A stretch of 64,000 nucleotides of DNA, taken from positions 1 through 64,000 of the forward strand of contig JAEUKE010000131.1 of NCBI GenBank assembly GCA_016794345.1, given 5' to 3'. Shown here piece by piece: positions 16,699 through 25,398 of the stretch (the first letter of the stretch is position 1; the number at the start of each line of letters is the position of its first letter). The stretch comes from Myxococcales bacterium (GTDB lineage: Bacteria; Myxococcota_A; Polyangia; Polyangiales; Polyangiaceae). The notes under the pieces were generated by a model. The model saw only the letters and a program-made list of their open reading frames with translations. It searched no databases and was not told where the DNA came from. The translations under genes were made by a program, and so were the position numbers.

Positions 16699-16717
16699 AT
16701 TCATTCACAAGATGAAT
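16699..16717. promoter_or_regulatory. Candidate LysR box (T-N11-A) over the regulator start
   Basis: Inverted repeat ATTCAT-N7-ATGAAT. It fits the LysR T-N11-A core (T16700, A16712) and overlaps the ATG of the LysR gene at 16712, a position that suits autorepression. It is AT-rich in a GC-rich surrounding, which makes chance less likely. Confidence 0.45.
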
Positions 16718-17623
16718 CTTGCCGCGCTCGACCTCAACCTCCTCGTGGTGCTGCGCGCCTTGCTGGCGGAGCGGAGCGTGACGCGGGCCGCGCGCCTCGT
16801 CGGCTTGAGCCAGCCGGCCACGAGCCACGCGCTCTCCCGGCTGCGCGACGTGCTCGGGGACCCGCTCTTCGTGCGATCGGGGCGAGAGCTCGCCCTCACG
16901 CCGCGAGCCGAGGCGCTGCGCGAGCCGCTCGACGCCGCGCTCGGTGAGCTCGAGCGCGCCCTCGACGGCCCCCGCCCGTTCGATCCCGGCTCGAGCCGCC
17001 GCACCTTCACCATCGGCACGAGCGACTACATCCTGTTCGTGCTCATGCCCGCGCTGCTCGCCCGGCTGGCGCGCTCGGCCCCGGGGATCGATCTGCGTAT
17101 CCGCTCCGAGATCGGCCACCGAAACGTGGCCGAGTGGCTCTCGAGCGGCGAGATCGATCTCGCCATCACGGTCATCGGTCCCACGCGACGGCCGGGCGTC
17201 CACGTCGAGCCGCTCTTCTCGGACGAGTTCGCGTGCCTCGTGCGGCGCGACCACCCGCGCGTGAAGAAGCGCCTCACGCTCGACACGTTCGCCGAGCTCC
17301 CGCACGCGTTCGTCGCGCCGCGGGGGACGCGAGGCGGCGCGGTGGACGACGCCCTGCGCGCGCTCGGGCGCGAGCGGCGCGTGGCGCTCCTGCTCCCGAA
17401 CTTCCTCGTCGCGCCCCACGTCGTCGCGCGGTCCGACCTCGTGGTGACCCTGGGCGCACGGATCGCGAAGAGCTTCGCCGAGCATCTGCCCCTCCGCGTG
17501 CTCCCTCCGCCCCTCGTGCTCCCCGGCTTCGAGATGAGCCTGGCCTGGCACGAGAGGATGGACGCGGACGCGGGCCACACATGGATGCGCCGGCAGATAG
17601 TCGAGGCGGCGCGCGAGATCTGA
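16712..17623 (+). CDS. LysR-family regulator (NodD-like branch)
   Basis: 303-residue LysR-type regulator. The HTH domain at about residues 5-65 contains LDLNLLVVLRALLAERSV and SQPATSHALSRLRDVLGDPLF, the form typical of the NodD/PnbR-like branch. The effector domain follows (FTIGTSDYILFVLMPALLARL). Its start lies within a T-N11-A inverted repeat. It faces the NmrA-like reductase gene, its likely target. The stop abuts the stop of the convergent kinase gene (17623/17624). Confidence 0.92.
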   Translation: MNLAALDLNLLVVLRALLAERSVTRAARLVGLSQPATSHALSRLRDVLGDPLFVRSGRELALTPRAEALREPLDAALGELERALDGPRPFDPGSSRRTFTIGTSDYILFVLMPALLARLARSAPGIDLRIRSEIGHRNVAEWLSSGEIDLAITVIGPTRRPGVHVEPLFSDEFACLVRRDHPRVKKRLTLDTFAELPHAFVAPRGTRGGAVDDALRALGRERRVALLLPNFLVAPHVVARSDLVVTLGARIAKSFAEHLPLRVLPPPLVLPGFEMSLAWHERMDADAGHTWMRRQIVEAAREI

Positions 17624-19297
17624 TCAGCGACCGCCGAGGTCGACCGGGAGCGACTTCGGGATCGGCGTGTCGTCGGCGGGAGCGAGCGCGGGCGGCCTCT
17701 TCTCGCCGGCAGAGCTCTTGGGCTTCGGCTTGGGCGACCGCATCGAGGGGGGCGGGTTCTCGCCTTCGGCGAGCGCGACCCACGCGGCCTCCGCGTCGGA
17801 GGCGGTCCACGCCGGGATGTCCGTCATGGCGTCGAGCGCGTCCACGACCGCCGATGCGTCGACGGGGCGTCTCTTCGGATCTTTCTCGAGCAGCTGGAGG
17901 ATGAGCGCCTCGAGCGCAGGCGGGACGTTGTGTGCGCGCTTCGACGGCGGCTCCGGCTTCTCGTAGAGGTGCGCGGCGCAGACCTCGACCAGCGAGCGAC
18001 CCTTCACGAACGGTGCGCCCGTCAGCAGAAAATAGCCGACGCACCCGAGCGAGTAGAGATCCGAGCGCGCGTCGATCTTCGTCGGATCGGAGATCGACTC
18101 CGGCGACACGTAGAGCGGCGTCCCCAGGAGAGCCGTGACGCTGCTCAGCGAGACGGCGCCCTTCTCCGCCGGGCGCGTCTCCTTCACGAGGCCGAAGTCG
18201 AGCACCTTCACGAAGTCGTGCTGCCGACCGCGCGAGAGGAGGAGGATGTTCGCGGGCTTCACGTCGCGGTGGATGAGGCCGACGGCGTGCGCGTCCGCGA
18301 GCGCATCGGCGATCTGCCGGAGGATGTGCTTGACTCGCGCGGCGGGCAGCGGCCCTGACGCGTCCACCAGCTCCTGCAGGTCGACGCCCTCGAGGTACTC
18401 CATGGCGTAATAGAAGACGCCGTCGGGCGTGCGGCCGTAGTCGTAGATGGCCACGACGTTCGGGTGGGTCAGCTGGCTCGTGAGCTGGACCTCCCGCTCG
18501 AAGCGCTTGATCGCGTCCTGGCCGGCCCGCTCGGGGGGCAGGAGCTTGACCGCGGTGGGGCGCCTGAGCAGGGAGTGCCGCGCGAGGAAGACGCTGCCCA
18601 TGCCGCCCTCGCCGATGGGCGCTTCGAGCGTGTATTGGCCCAGGCTCGACGCCTCGCGGACACGCCGCTCGAGGCCGTAGATGACGCGGCTGATGAACGT
18701 CGAAGAGATCACCGCGAGGAAGATCCAGAGCACGAGGAAGGCGGCGATCGAGATGGCGCTCGGCAGACCTTCGACCTGCTCTCGCGTGTGGAGCAGGTAG
18801 GCCGCGATCGGCTGCAGCCAGCAAAGGACGACGCCGAGCAAGGCGGTCCGAAGCGGCGTGGACGGGACGAGCGCCGCGCGGAGGGACAGGATGTAGGTGC
18901 TGCCGAGCATGACCGCGAGCTCCGGGCGGAGCTGTGCGTCCCCGAGGTAGAGGAGGAGCGCGAGGATCACGGCCTGCGCCTTGATGCAGGTCACCTCGAC
19001 CATGTCGAGCACGCGAAGCGAGCGCGGTGAACGCAGGAGAGCCCAGAGCCCGACAAGGAACACGACGGCTCCCACCCAGGTCCAGAGCGCGGTCGCGTTC
19101 AGGAAACGGTCGACTCCGTAGCCGGTGGACATGGCCACGACGACCTGCCCGATCAGGAGGAGCAGCCAGAGCAGCCCGATGAGCCCGAGGAATACTCGCA
19201 GGCGCTTCTGGAGGTGGGCCCGGGCCTCCTCCGGCGTTCCGGGGACGGACCCGAAGCCGAACACGGAAGGGGAGAAGGTCGCGAACGGGTCCCGCAT
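17624..19297 (-). CDS. Ser/Thr kinase with polytopic N-terminal membrane domain
   Basis: 557 residues from the ATG at 19297, which precedes the motif RDPFATFSP. About six hydrophobic segments occupy residues 33-205, and a complete Hanks-type kinase domain begins near residue 222: GEGGMG 229-234, Lys251 in AVKLL, HRDVKPANIL from 343, DFG 367-369, VSPES. A Pro/Lys-rich tail follows. Most bacterial kinases place one span after the kinase domain; here the sensor-like membrane domain comes first. It may sense a membrane or lipid signal. All catalytic residues are present. An upstream ATG at 19348 is possible but adds a basic stretch. Confidence 0.9.
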   Translation of the reverse strand: MRDPFATFSPSVFGFGSVPGTPEEARAHLQKRLRVFLGLIGLLWLLLLIGQVVVAMSTGYGVDRFLNATALWTWVGAVVFLVGLWALLRSPRSLRVLDMVEVTCIKAQAVILALLLYLGDAQLRPELAVMLGSTYILSLRAALVPSTPLRTALLGVVLCWLQPIAAYLLHTREQVEGLPSAISIAAFLVLWIFLAVISSTFISRVIYGLERRVREASSLGQYTLEAPIGEGGMGSVFLARHSLLRRPTAVKLLPPERAGQDAIKRFEREVQLTSQLTHPNVVAIYDYGRTPDGVFYYAMEYLEGVDLQELVDASGPLPAARVKHILRQIADALADAHAVGLIHRDVKPANILLLSRGRQHDFVKVLDFGLVKETRPAEKGAVSLSSVTALLGTPLYVSPESISDPTKIDARSDLYSLGCVGYFLLTGAPFVKGRSLVEVCAAHLYEKPEPPSKRAHNVPPALEALILQLLEKDPKRRPVDASAVVDALDAMTDIPAWTASDAEAAWVALAEGENPPPSMRSPKPKPKSSAGEKRPPALAPADDTPIPKSLPVDLGGR

Positions 19298-19397
19298 GAA
19301 GCTGCGCCTCGTGCCTTTATAGCGCCGCGGGTGCGTGAAGAAACGCAAAGGCTGCTCGACAACGCAGGGAGCGCAGCTAGGTTGGCGGCACCCGACG

Positions 19398-20564
19398 ATG
19401 CGAAGCTGGGGCGCGTTCGCGCTGTTTTTCGCGGTGATGACGCTGGTTGTCGGCGGCGTTCACTATTACCTGTACGCCCGGCTCGCGCGCGCCCCCGGTC
19501 TCGAAGCGTGGCAGCGGATCGGGGCTGTCGTGTTCGGCGCCGGGGCCATCCTGATGCCCGCCGGCATGATCCTGTCCCGGGTCCTCTCGCGACCGCTGAG
19601 CACGGTGCTGGCCACCGTCACCTTCAGCTGGATGGGGCTGGTGGTCCTCCTCTTTTTCCTGACGCTCGGCTCGGAGGTGTTTCGCGGAGGCGCGGCCCTG
19701 CTCGAGCTCACGCGCGTCGTGCCGGACGATCCGGAGCGGCGGGCGTTCATGGCGCGAGCCATGTCCGGCGCGATCGGCGTGGCGGCCGTCGGTCTGGGCG
19801 GATACGGCGCCGCGCGGGCGCGCAGCCCGATCGTGAAGGAGCTCTCGGTCTCGCTCAGCCGATTCCCGAGCGCCCTCGACGGCCTCAAGATCGTGCAGCT
19901 GACGGACGTCCACATCGGACCGCTCATCGACGGTGCGTGGCTCCGAGACGTCGTCGCGCGCGTGAACGAGCTGTCCCCCGACGTGATCGCCATCACGGGT
20001 GATCTGGTGGATGGCTCGGTCGCGGAGCTGCGCGACCACGTCGCCCCGCTCGCCGATCTGAAGGCGAAACACGGCGTCTATTTCGTGACCGGCAACCACG
20101 AGTATTACTCGGGGGTCGACGAGTGGATCGCCGAGCTGACAAGGCTGGGCATCCGCGTGCTTCGCAACGAGCGCGTCAGCATCGGCGACGGCGACGCGAG
20201 CTTCGATCTGGCGGGCATCGACGACTACCGCGCGAAGGGCTTCGGGGGAGACCACGGCCCCGACCTCGTGCGCGCCCTCGCCGGTCGGGATGCCGATCGC
20301 GAGATCGTGCTCCTCGCGCACCAGCCGAAGCACGCCTTCGAAGCGGCCGAGCACGGCGTGGGCCTCCAGCTGTCTGGCCACACCCACGGCGGGCAGATCT
20401 GGCCCTGGGGCTACATGGTGCGGCTCGATCAGACCTTCGTCGCCGGCCTCGACCGGCTGAAGGACACGCAAATCTACACGAGCTGCGGGACCGGCTACTG
20501 GGGCCCGCCCATGCGCGTCGGGGCGCCTCCCGAGATCACGCTGCTCACGCTCAGCCGCGGTTGA
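19398..20564 (+). CDS. YkuE-like membrane metallophosphoesterase
   Basis: 388 residues with four N-terminal membrane segments (about 1-140) and a calcineurin-type phosphoesterase domain from about residue 150. The metal-binding motifs are all present: TDVHIG, GDLVDG, GNHEYY, and SGHTHGGQIWPWG near the end. YkuE-type enzymes are membrane-associated metal-dependent phosphoesterases that act at the periplasmic or outer side; some hydrolyse UDP-diacylglucosamine-like lipids, so a phospholipid substrate is possible. The start at 19398 is chosen because it opens directly into the first membrane segment; the frame upstream has no recognisable sequence. Confidence 0.88.
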   Translation: MRSWGAFALFFAVMTLVVGGVHYYLYARLARAPGLEAWQRIGAVVFGAGAILMPAGMILSRVLSRPLSTVLATVTFSWMGLVVLLFFLTLGSEVFRGGAALLELTRVVPDDPERRAFMARAMSGAIGVAAVGLGGYGAARARSPIVKELSVSLSRFPSALDGLKIVQLTDVHIGPLIDGAWLRDVVARVNELSPDVIAITGDLVDGSVAELRDHVAPLADLKAKHGVYFVTGNHEYYSGVDEWIAELTRLGIRVLRNERVSIGDGDASFDLAGIDDYRAKGFGGDHGPDLVRALAGRDADREIVLLAHQPKHAFEAAEHGVGLQLSGHTHGGQIWPWGYMVRLDQTFVAGLDRLKDTQIYTSCGTGYWGPPMRVGAPPEITLLTLSRG

Positions 20565-20613
20565 AGGACGGGTAGCGCCCAATCCGCAGGCCCGTGCGGC
20601 GTATAGTTCGTGA

Positions 20614-21759
20614 ATGCGGGCGAGCTGGATCGTCGTGGTGATCGCTGCGGCTTGCGGGGCACCCGCGGGGCCGGTCGAGCCCCCGAGCGTGGCCGTCGAG
20701 GCGCGCTCGGCGACGCCGCCGGCTCAGCCTGAGCCAGCGCACCGCGCAGAGCCGGAGGTTCTGCGCTTGGACGCGGTCGCGTGCTCCGCGTCGACGCGCA
20801 CGATCTATGGCTTCGATGAGGAGGATCCGACGCTGTGCGACGCGAGGCTCGGGCGGTGCTTCCTCGCGTTCGACGGGGTTCAACCGACCGAGATGACCGT
20901 CTCCATCGGTGTCGGCGACGCTCCGAAGGGCTTCGTCGAGATTCGATACCGCGGGCTCGATCTTCGCGGCTTCTTCGATCTGCGGCGGGCGATCCTCTAC
21001 CCGCGAGCGGACCTCTTGCTCGCCGGGTTCTTTCGCCCGCGCCAGGTCGGCGTCCTCGGCGCCACGCAGGGTAAGCTCGTCGTCTCGGGTGATCCGGGGC
21101 CGGAGGTCCGCACCGATGCTGCGCTCTCGGCCGAGCTGGGTTGCGATGAGGTCGCGTGGAGCCAAGACACGTGGGAAGAGCCGGCTGAAATCGACAAGCG
21201 GCTCGGCGCGAAGGGCAAAGGCGAGTACGTCCGGATCGTCGCGCGGACGGAGCTGCTGGCTTCGCCCGGGGGCCCGCGCCTCGCGACGGTCGAGCCGGGG
21301 GCCGAGACGCTCGTATCGGGCTATCAAAGCCAGAAGGGCGCGCGGTTCATCACGATGTGGAGCGAGGGCGGCGACGTCTTCGGCTGGGTTCGAGAGGTCG
21401 ACGTCGTGCCCGCGTCGACGGGATCAGGCTGGGGCGCGAGCGGTGGCGGACGGGGCTTCGCGCCGATCAAGACCGAATGGTACGGCTATCGTTGCGCGCA
21501 CGACGTGCCGCTCGTCGCGCGGGTCGACGGTGGCCTCCTCGAGATCGGTCGGGTGCCAGCCCGCAGTGTCTTCTCGGTGGACGGTGAGCTCGCGCCGGGG
21601 CTGCTCCGCGTCGTGGTTCGCCACCAGCGGTTCAGCGACTTCGGCGAGCCGCCCGAGCTCCGGACGCCAAAGAGGATCCGGCTCGTGAACGGCGCCGAGC
21701 TTGCGGTGGAGCGGAACGCGGTTCGGGACTGCGAGCGGCGCGTTCCTGGCGAGCCGTGA
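20614..21759 (+). CDS. Predicted lipoprotein, SH3-like region
   Basis: 381-residue secreted protein of unknown function. The signal peptide ends IAAACG (Cys14). A Pro/Ala linker leads to two parts: residues 50-170 (with three Cys) and a region at about 205-260 (EYVRIVARTELLASPGGPRL ... VFGWVREVDVVP) that looks like a bacterial SH3 domain. It follows the metallophosphoesterase by 49 bases and precedes the fusion enzyme by 19, all on the plus strand, so the three may be co-transcribed. Confidence 0.8.
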   Translation: MRASWIVVVIAAACGAPAGPVEPPSVAVEARSATPPAQPEPAHRAEPEVLRLDAVACSASTRTIYGFDEEDPTLCDARLGRCFLAFDGVQPTEMTVSIGVGDAPKGFVEIRYRGLDLRGFFDLRRAILYPRADLLLAGFFRPRQVGVLGATQGKLVVSGDPGPEVRTDAALSAELGCDEVAWSQDTWEEPAEIDKRLGAKGKGEYVRIVARTELLASPGGPRLATVEPGAETLVSGYQSQKGARFITMWSEGGDVFGWVREVDVVPASTGSGWGASGGGRGFAPIKTEWYGYRCAHDVPLVARVDGGLLEIGRVPARSVFSVDGELAPGLLRVVVRHQRFSDFGEPPELRTPKRIRLVNGAELAVERNAVRDCERRVPGEP

Positions 21760-21778
21760 TGGTAGTGTAGGCACCCGC

Positions 21779-24649
21779 ATGGGCGCCTTCTCCCGGTTCA
21801 TACGCCGAACCGCCAACTCGTCCCGAAACGTCCTCGAGCTCGTTCGAGTCGGGCGCCTCGGGCAGCCTTATGGCGCGCCCTACCGCATCGTGGATCAAGG
21901 CGAGCACCACAAGCTCCGCCGCTACGAGACCTGCCCGGACGAGGGCGCCCCCGCGATCCTCTTGATCCCGCCGCTCATGGTCACGAGCGAGGTCTACGAT
22001 ATCGAGGAGGATCTGAGCGCCGTCGTCATCCTGGGCCGGGCCGGGTTGACGCCGTACGTCGTCGACTTCGGCGCGCCCGAGCGCGAGAGCGGCGGTATGT
22101 CGCGGACGCTCGACGACCACGTGCTGGCGGTCGTCCGCTCCATCGAGCTCATCGCGGAGGCGGAAGGGAGGCCGGTGCACCTGGCCGGCTACTCGCAAGG
22201 GGGCATGTTCGCTTACCAGGCAGCGGCCTACCTGCGCTCGAAGGGCGTCGCGTCCGTCGTCACCTTCGGCAGCCCGGTCGACATCCACCGCAACGTGCCC
22301 GCCCTGCACAGCGACGCCACGGCCGCGTTCTTTCGCGCGGTCGAGCCGGTCGTCAGCCTGGGTCTCGAGAAGATCGAGGGGCTCCCGGGCGCGCTGACGA
22401 GCACGGCCTTCAAGGTGGTCAGCGCCCGCAAGGAGGTCGAGCAGCGCGTCGACTTCGTCCGAAAGCTCCACGACCGGGGCGCGCTCGAGCGCCGCGAGGC
22501 GCGCCGGCGTTTCCTCGGCGGAGAGGGGTTCGTCGCCTGGCCTGGGCCGGCGTTCCGCGCGTTCGTGGAGCAGTTCATCCTGCACAACCGGATGCTCTCC
22601 GGGGGCTTCGTCCTCGGCGGCCGCACGGTCACGCTGGCCGACATCACCTGTCCGATCCTCGCGTTCGTCGGGAGACACGACGACATGGCGCGACCGGCCG
22701 CTGTCCGCGCAATCACGCGCGCCGCCCCGGAGGCGGAGGTCCACCTCGCCGAGGTCAAGGCCGGCCACTTCGGGATCGTCGTCGGCACCCAGGCGCGCAC
22801 GACCACCTGGCCGACCGTCGCGGGCTGGGTGCACCATCTCGAAGACGGCTCGCCCCTGCCGTCGCTGCTCGTTCGCCCGGCGCCCCGCCGGGTGGTGGAC
22901 GACGAGCCGGAAGGCGCGGGCTTCGACGTCGACGTCGACGTCGATCTCTTCGTCGACGCGGTGGCGGACACAGCCCGCGCGGCCCTGCGCCGCATGGGCG
23001 ACATGACCGCCAGCGCGACCGACGCGCTCGCCGCGATTCGCTACCAGGAGCCTCGCCTGCGTCGCCTGGCAAAGCTCCAGCCCCACTCACGCACGAGCGC
23101 GAGCGCGTGGCTCGCGTCCCGCGCGAAGGAGGAGCCTGAGGCCACGTTTTTCCTCTACCAGGGCCGCGCGTTCACCTACCGCGACGCTGACACGCGCGTC
23201 ACGAACGTCGTGCGAGGGCTCTACGCCGCGGGCGTGAGGCCGCGCGACAAGGTCGGCCTGGTCATGGGGTCGCGCCCGAGCTTCCTCACGGTGACCACCG
23301 CGCTCGTCCGGCTGGGCGCCGTCCCGGTCGTGGCCCCGCCGGACGCCTCGCGAGAGCGCCTCGCGACCGCGTTCGCCGCGGCGGGGGTCGGTCGAATCGT
23401 CGCCGACCCGCAGCGGGCGCCGTCCTGCCGCGGTCTCACGGAGACGGCCGTGCTCGTCCTCGGCGGCGGCGGCTCTCCGCGCTCGCTCGGCGACGGGCTC
23501 GTCGACATGGAAGCGATCGATCCGGCGACGGTCGTGCTCGGCCCGGAGGTCGTGCTCGACGGCGGGCTCGCGCGGGATCTCGCCCTTGTCCTGCTCCGGC
23601 CTTCGGAGTCGGGCGATCTGCGCGCGGCGCCGGTGACGAACCATCGCTGGGCGCTCTCGGCGCTCGGCGCGGCCGCCGTCTGCACGCTCAAGAATGACGA
23701 TACTGTCTACTGCTGCATCCCCCTCCACCACCCGGCGGGGCTCCTCGTCGGCGTCGGCGCCGCGCTCGGCGGCGGGGCTCGCCTCGCTTTGGCCGACGGT
23801 TTCTCGACCGACTCTTTCTGGCCGGAGGTGCGGCGCTACGGCGCGACGGTCGCGTTCTATGCAGGCGAGATGCTCCGGCCGCTCCTCCACAAGAAGCCGA
23901 CGCGCGGCGACCACACCCACCCGCTCCGCCTCGTCGCGGGAAGCGGCATGCGCGAGGACCTCTGGGAGAAGCTCGACGAGCGCTTCGGGGTCGGCGTCAT
24001 GGAGTTCTACGCTTCGACGTCACACAAGGTGATCATCGCGAACCCCTCGGGTGAGAAGCTCGGCGCGCTCGGGCGGGAGCTGCCGGGCAGCGCCGAGACG
24101 CTCGTGGTGCTCTGCGACCTCGCGACCGGCGAGCTCTCGCGCGCTCAGCACGGTCGCCTCGTCCGCGCCCCCGTGAACGAGCCGGGCCTGCTCGCGGCGC
24201 GGCTCGGGCCGGACGACGACGTCCCGGCGGGGATCATCATCGAGGGCGCCTTCGCCGAGGGAGACCGCTACTTCGTCACGAACGACGTCGTCCGTCGCGA
24301 CGCGCAGGGCGATACGTGGTTCGTGGACGCCCTCTCGGGCTTCGTGACGACGCGCGGCGGCCCGGTCTCGACCCGCGCGGTGGAGGACGCGATCTACTCG
24401 CTGCCGGAGGTGGAGCTCGCGGCGGCGTGGGGCGACGGCGGCGAGGTCCACGCCGCCTACCAGGCGAGAGAGCCCATCTCACCGCAGCGGCTCGACGGCG
24501 CGCTCGTTTTGCTCCCGGAGCACGCACGGCCGGCTTCTGTGCGCTTCGTCCCGGAGATCCCGCTCACCGAGGGTTATCGGCCCGACAAACGCGCGCTGCG
24601 CTCCGCTCAGGTCACCCCCCTCACGCAGCGAGGGGGGCCGGGGGGGTGA
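21779..24649 (+). CDS. Alpha/beta-hydrolase fused to acyl-CoA-synthetase-like domain
   Basis: 956-residue two-domain enzyme. Residues about 1-375 are a PhaC/PhaB-depolymerase-like alpha/beta hydrolase with nucleophile elbow GYSQGG (Ser139, where PHA synthases have Cys) and a late GHFGIV (catalytic His). An acidic linker (DVDVDVD, about 382-388) leads to an AMP-binding domain at 440-956, recognisable from FTYRDADTRVTNVVRGLYAAG and MEFYASTS. Several adenylation motifs are weak: the P-loop is LLRPSESGDLRAAP instead of SGTTGxPK, YASTS has Ser for the usual Glu, and the C-terminal TEGYRPDKRAL lacks a clear TGK lysine. Similar fusions occur in actinobacteria; a role in lipid or hydroxyacyl activation is inferred. 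Confidence 0.85.
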   Translation: MGAFSRFIRRTANSSRNVLELVRVGRLGQPYGAPYRIVDQGEHHKLRRYETCPDEGAPAILLIPPLMVTSEVYDIEEDLSAVVILGRAGLTPYVVDFGAPERESGGMSRTLDDHVLAVVRSIELIAEAEGRPVHLAGYSQGGMFAYQAAAYLRSKGVASVVTFGSPVDIHRNVPALHSDATAAFFRAVEPVVSLGLEKIEGLPGALTSTAFKVVSARKEVEQRVDFVRKLHDRGALERREARRRFLGGEGFVAWPGPAFRAFVEQFILHNRMLSGGFVLGGRTVTLADITCPILAFVGRHDDMARPAAVRAITRAAPEAEVHLAEVKAGHFGIVVGTQARTTTWPTVAGWVHHLEDGSPLPSLLVRPAPRRVVDDEPEGAGFDVDVDVDLFVDAVADTARAALRRMGDMTASATDALAAIRYQEPRLRRLAKLQPHSRTSASAWLASRAKEEPEATFFLYQGRAFTYRDADTRVTNVVRGLYAAGVRPRDKVGLVMGSRPSFLTVTTALVRLGAVPVVAPPDASRERLATAFAAAGVGRIVADPQRAPSCRGLTETAVLVLGGGGSPRSLGDGLVDMEAIDPATVVLGPEVVLDGGLARDLALVLLRPSESGDLRAAPVTNHRWALSALGAAAVCTLKNDDTVYCCIPLHHPAGLLVGVGAALGGGARLALADGFSTDSFWPEVRRYGATVAFYAGEMLRPLLHKKPTRGDHTHPLRLVAGSGMREDLWEKLDERFGVGVMEFYASTSHKVIIANPSGEKLGALGRELPGSAETLVVLCDLATGELSRAQHGRLVRAPVNEPGLLAARLGPDDDVPAGIIIEGAFAEGDRYFVTNDVVRRDAQGDTWFVDALSGFVTTRGGPVSTRAVEDAIYSLPEVELAAAWGDGGEVHAAYQAREPISPQRLDGALVLLPEHARPASVRFVPEIPLTEGYRPDKRALRSAQVTPLTQRGGPGG
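24615..24637. terminator. Hairpin at the end of the fusion gene
   Basis: CCCCCCTC / GAGGGGGG, 8 base pairs with a 7-base loop, overlapping the last codons of the fusion enzyme and lying before the convergent lepB gene. A similar C-tract/G-tract hairpin follows the OmpA gene (28448) and the LamG-like lipoprotein (56602). Confidence 0.45.
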
Positions 24650-24705
24650 AAGGGCAGACTGCAGCCTCGTCGAGCACAATCAACGGCTCCGGACCTCTCC
24701 ACCGG

Positions 24706-25320
24706 TCAGAGCTCGTTCCAGACGAGCGATCCGTCGCGTGAGTACACGGCCAGCGCGCGTCCGAGGATCGACGAGACGTCGACGAAGCCGAACATGCGAC
24801 CGTCGCGGCTGTTTCCGCGGTTGTCCCCCATGACGAGGACCTTGCCGGCAGGCACCTTCGCGGGCCCGAAGTCCGGCCCGCCGCCGTTGTCGAGCGAGAG
24901 CGGGTGTGTCTTGCCGTCGAGCGTCTCGTCGTGATCGGTGCACGCGACCTGGGTGCCGTTCAGGATCAAGCGGCCGTCCTGGACGGAGATCTCGTCTCCT
25001 TCACGGGCGACGATCCGCTTCAGGAGCACGGTGCCGTCGGTCGGGGACTCGAGCACGACGACGTCGCCGCGAGCCGGGCCGTGCCAGCGGAGGAGCCAGG
25101 TGCTCGAGAGCGGCAGGCGCAGCCCGTACGCCGCCTTGCTCACGAACACGCGGTCTCCCTCGTGGACCGTGGGGATCATCGAGCCGGTCGGGACGACGTA
25201 GTGATCGGCGAGGGAGGCCCGCGCGGAGAGGGCGACGCTGACGAACACGACGAGGCTGATGACGTCTCGGCCGAGCTTGCGCAGGCGGGAGGGGCGCGGT
25301 GCGGCTGGCTCGATGCTCAC
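24706..25320 (-). CDS. lepB: Signal peptidase I
   Basis: 204-residue S26 signal peptidase that removes Sec/Tat signal peptides at the membrane. One N-terminal span (about 18-36) is followed by box B VVPTGSMIPT with nucleophile Ser47, box C around GDRVFVSK, box D LLKRIVAREGD with general base Lys101, and box E MGDNRGNSRDGR. The E box ends SRDGR rather than the common SxDSR. Length and motif order are normal for a short type I peptidase. It is divergent from the selenoprotein gene and convergent with the fusion enzyme gene. Confidence 0.93.
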   Translation of the reverse strand: MSIEPAAPRPSRLRKLGRDVISLVVFVSVALSARASLADHYVVPTGSMIPTVHEGDRVFVSKAAYGLRLPLSSTWLLRWHGPARGDVVVLESPTDGTVLLKRIVAREGDEISVQDGRLILNGTQVACTDHDETLDGKTHPLSLDNGGGPDFGPAKVPAGKVLVMGDNRGNSRDGRMFGFVDVSSILGRALAVYSRDGSLVWNEL

Positions 25321-25398
25321 GTTGGAAAGTTACCTCCGCGAATGGGCCTGGTCAAAAGCAGCCTCGACAGGATCGAGGTGGAGCACTATCACTTTGCG

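Noticed and set aside
22922..22945. GACGTC microsatellite encoding DVDVDVD
   Set aside because: It is a short acidic linker inside the fusion protein; no wider repeat or regulatory role is visible.
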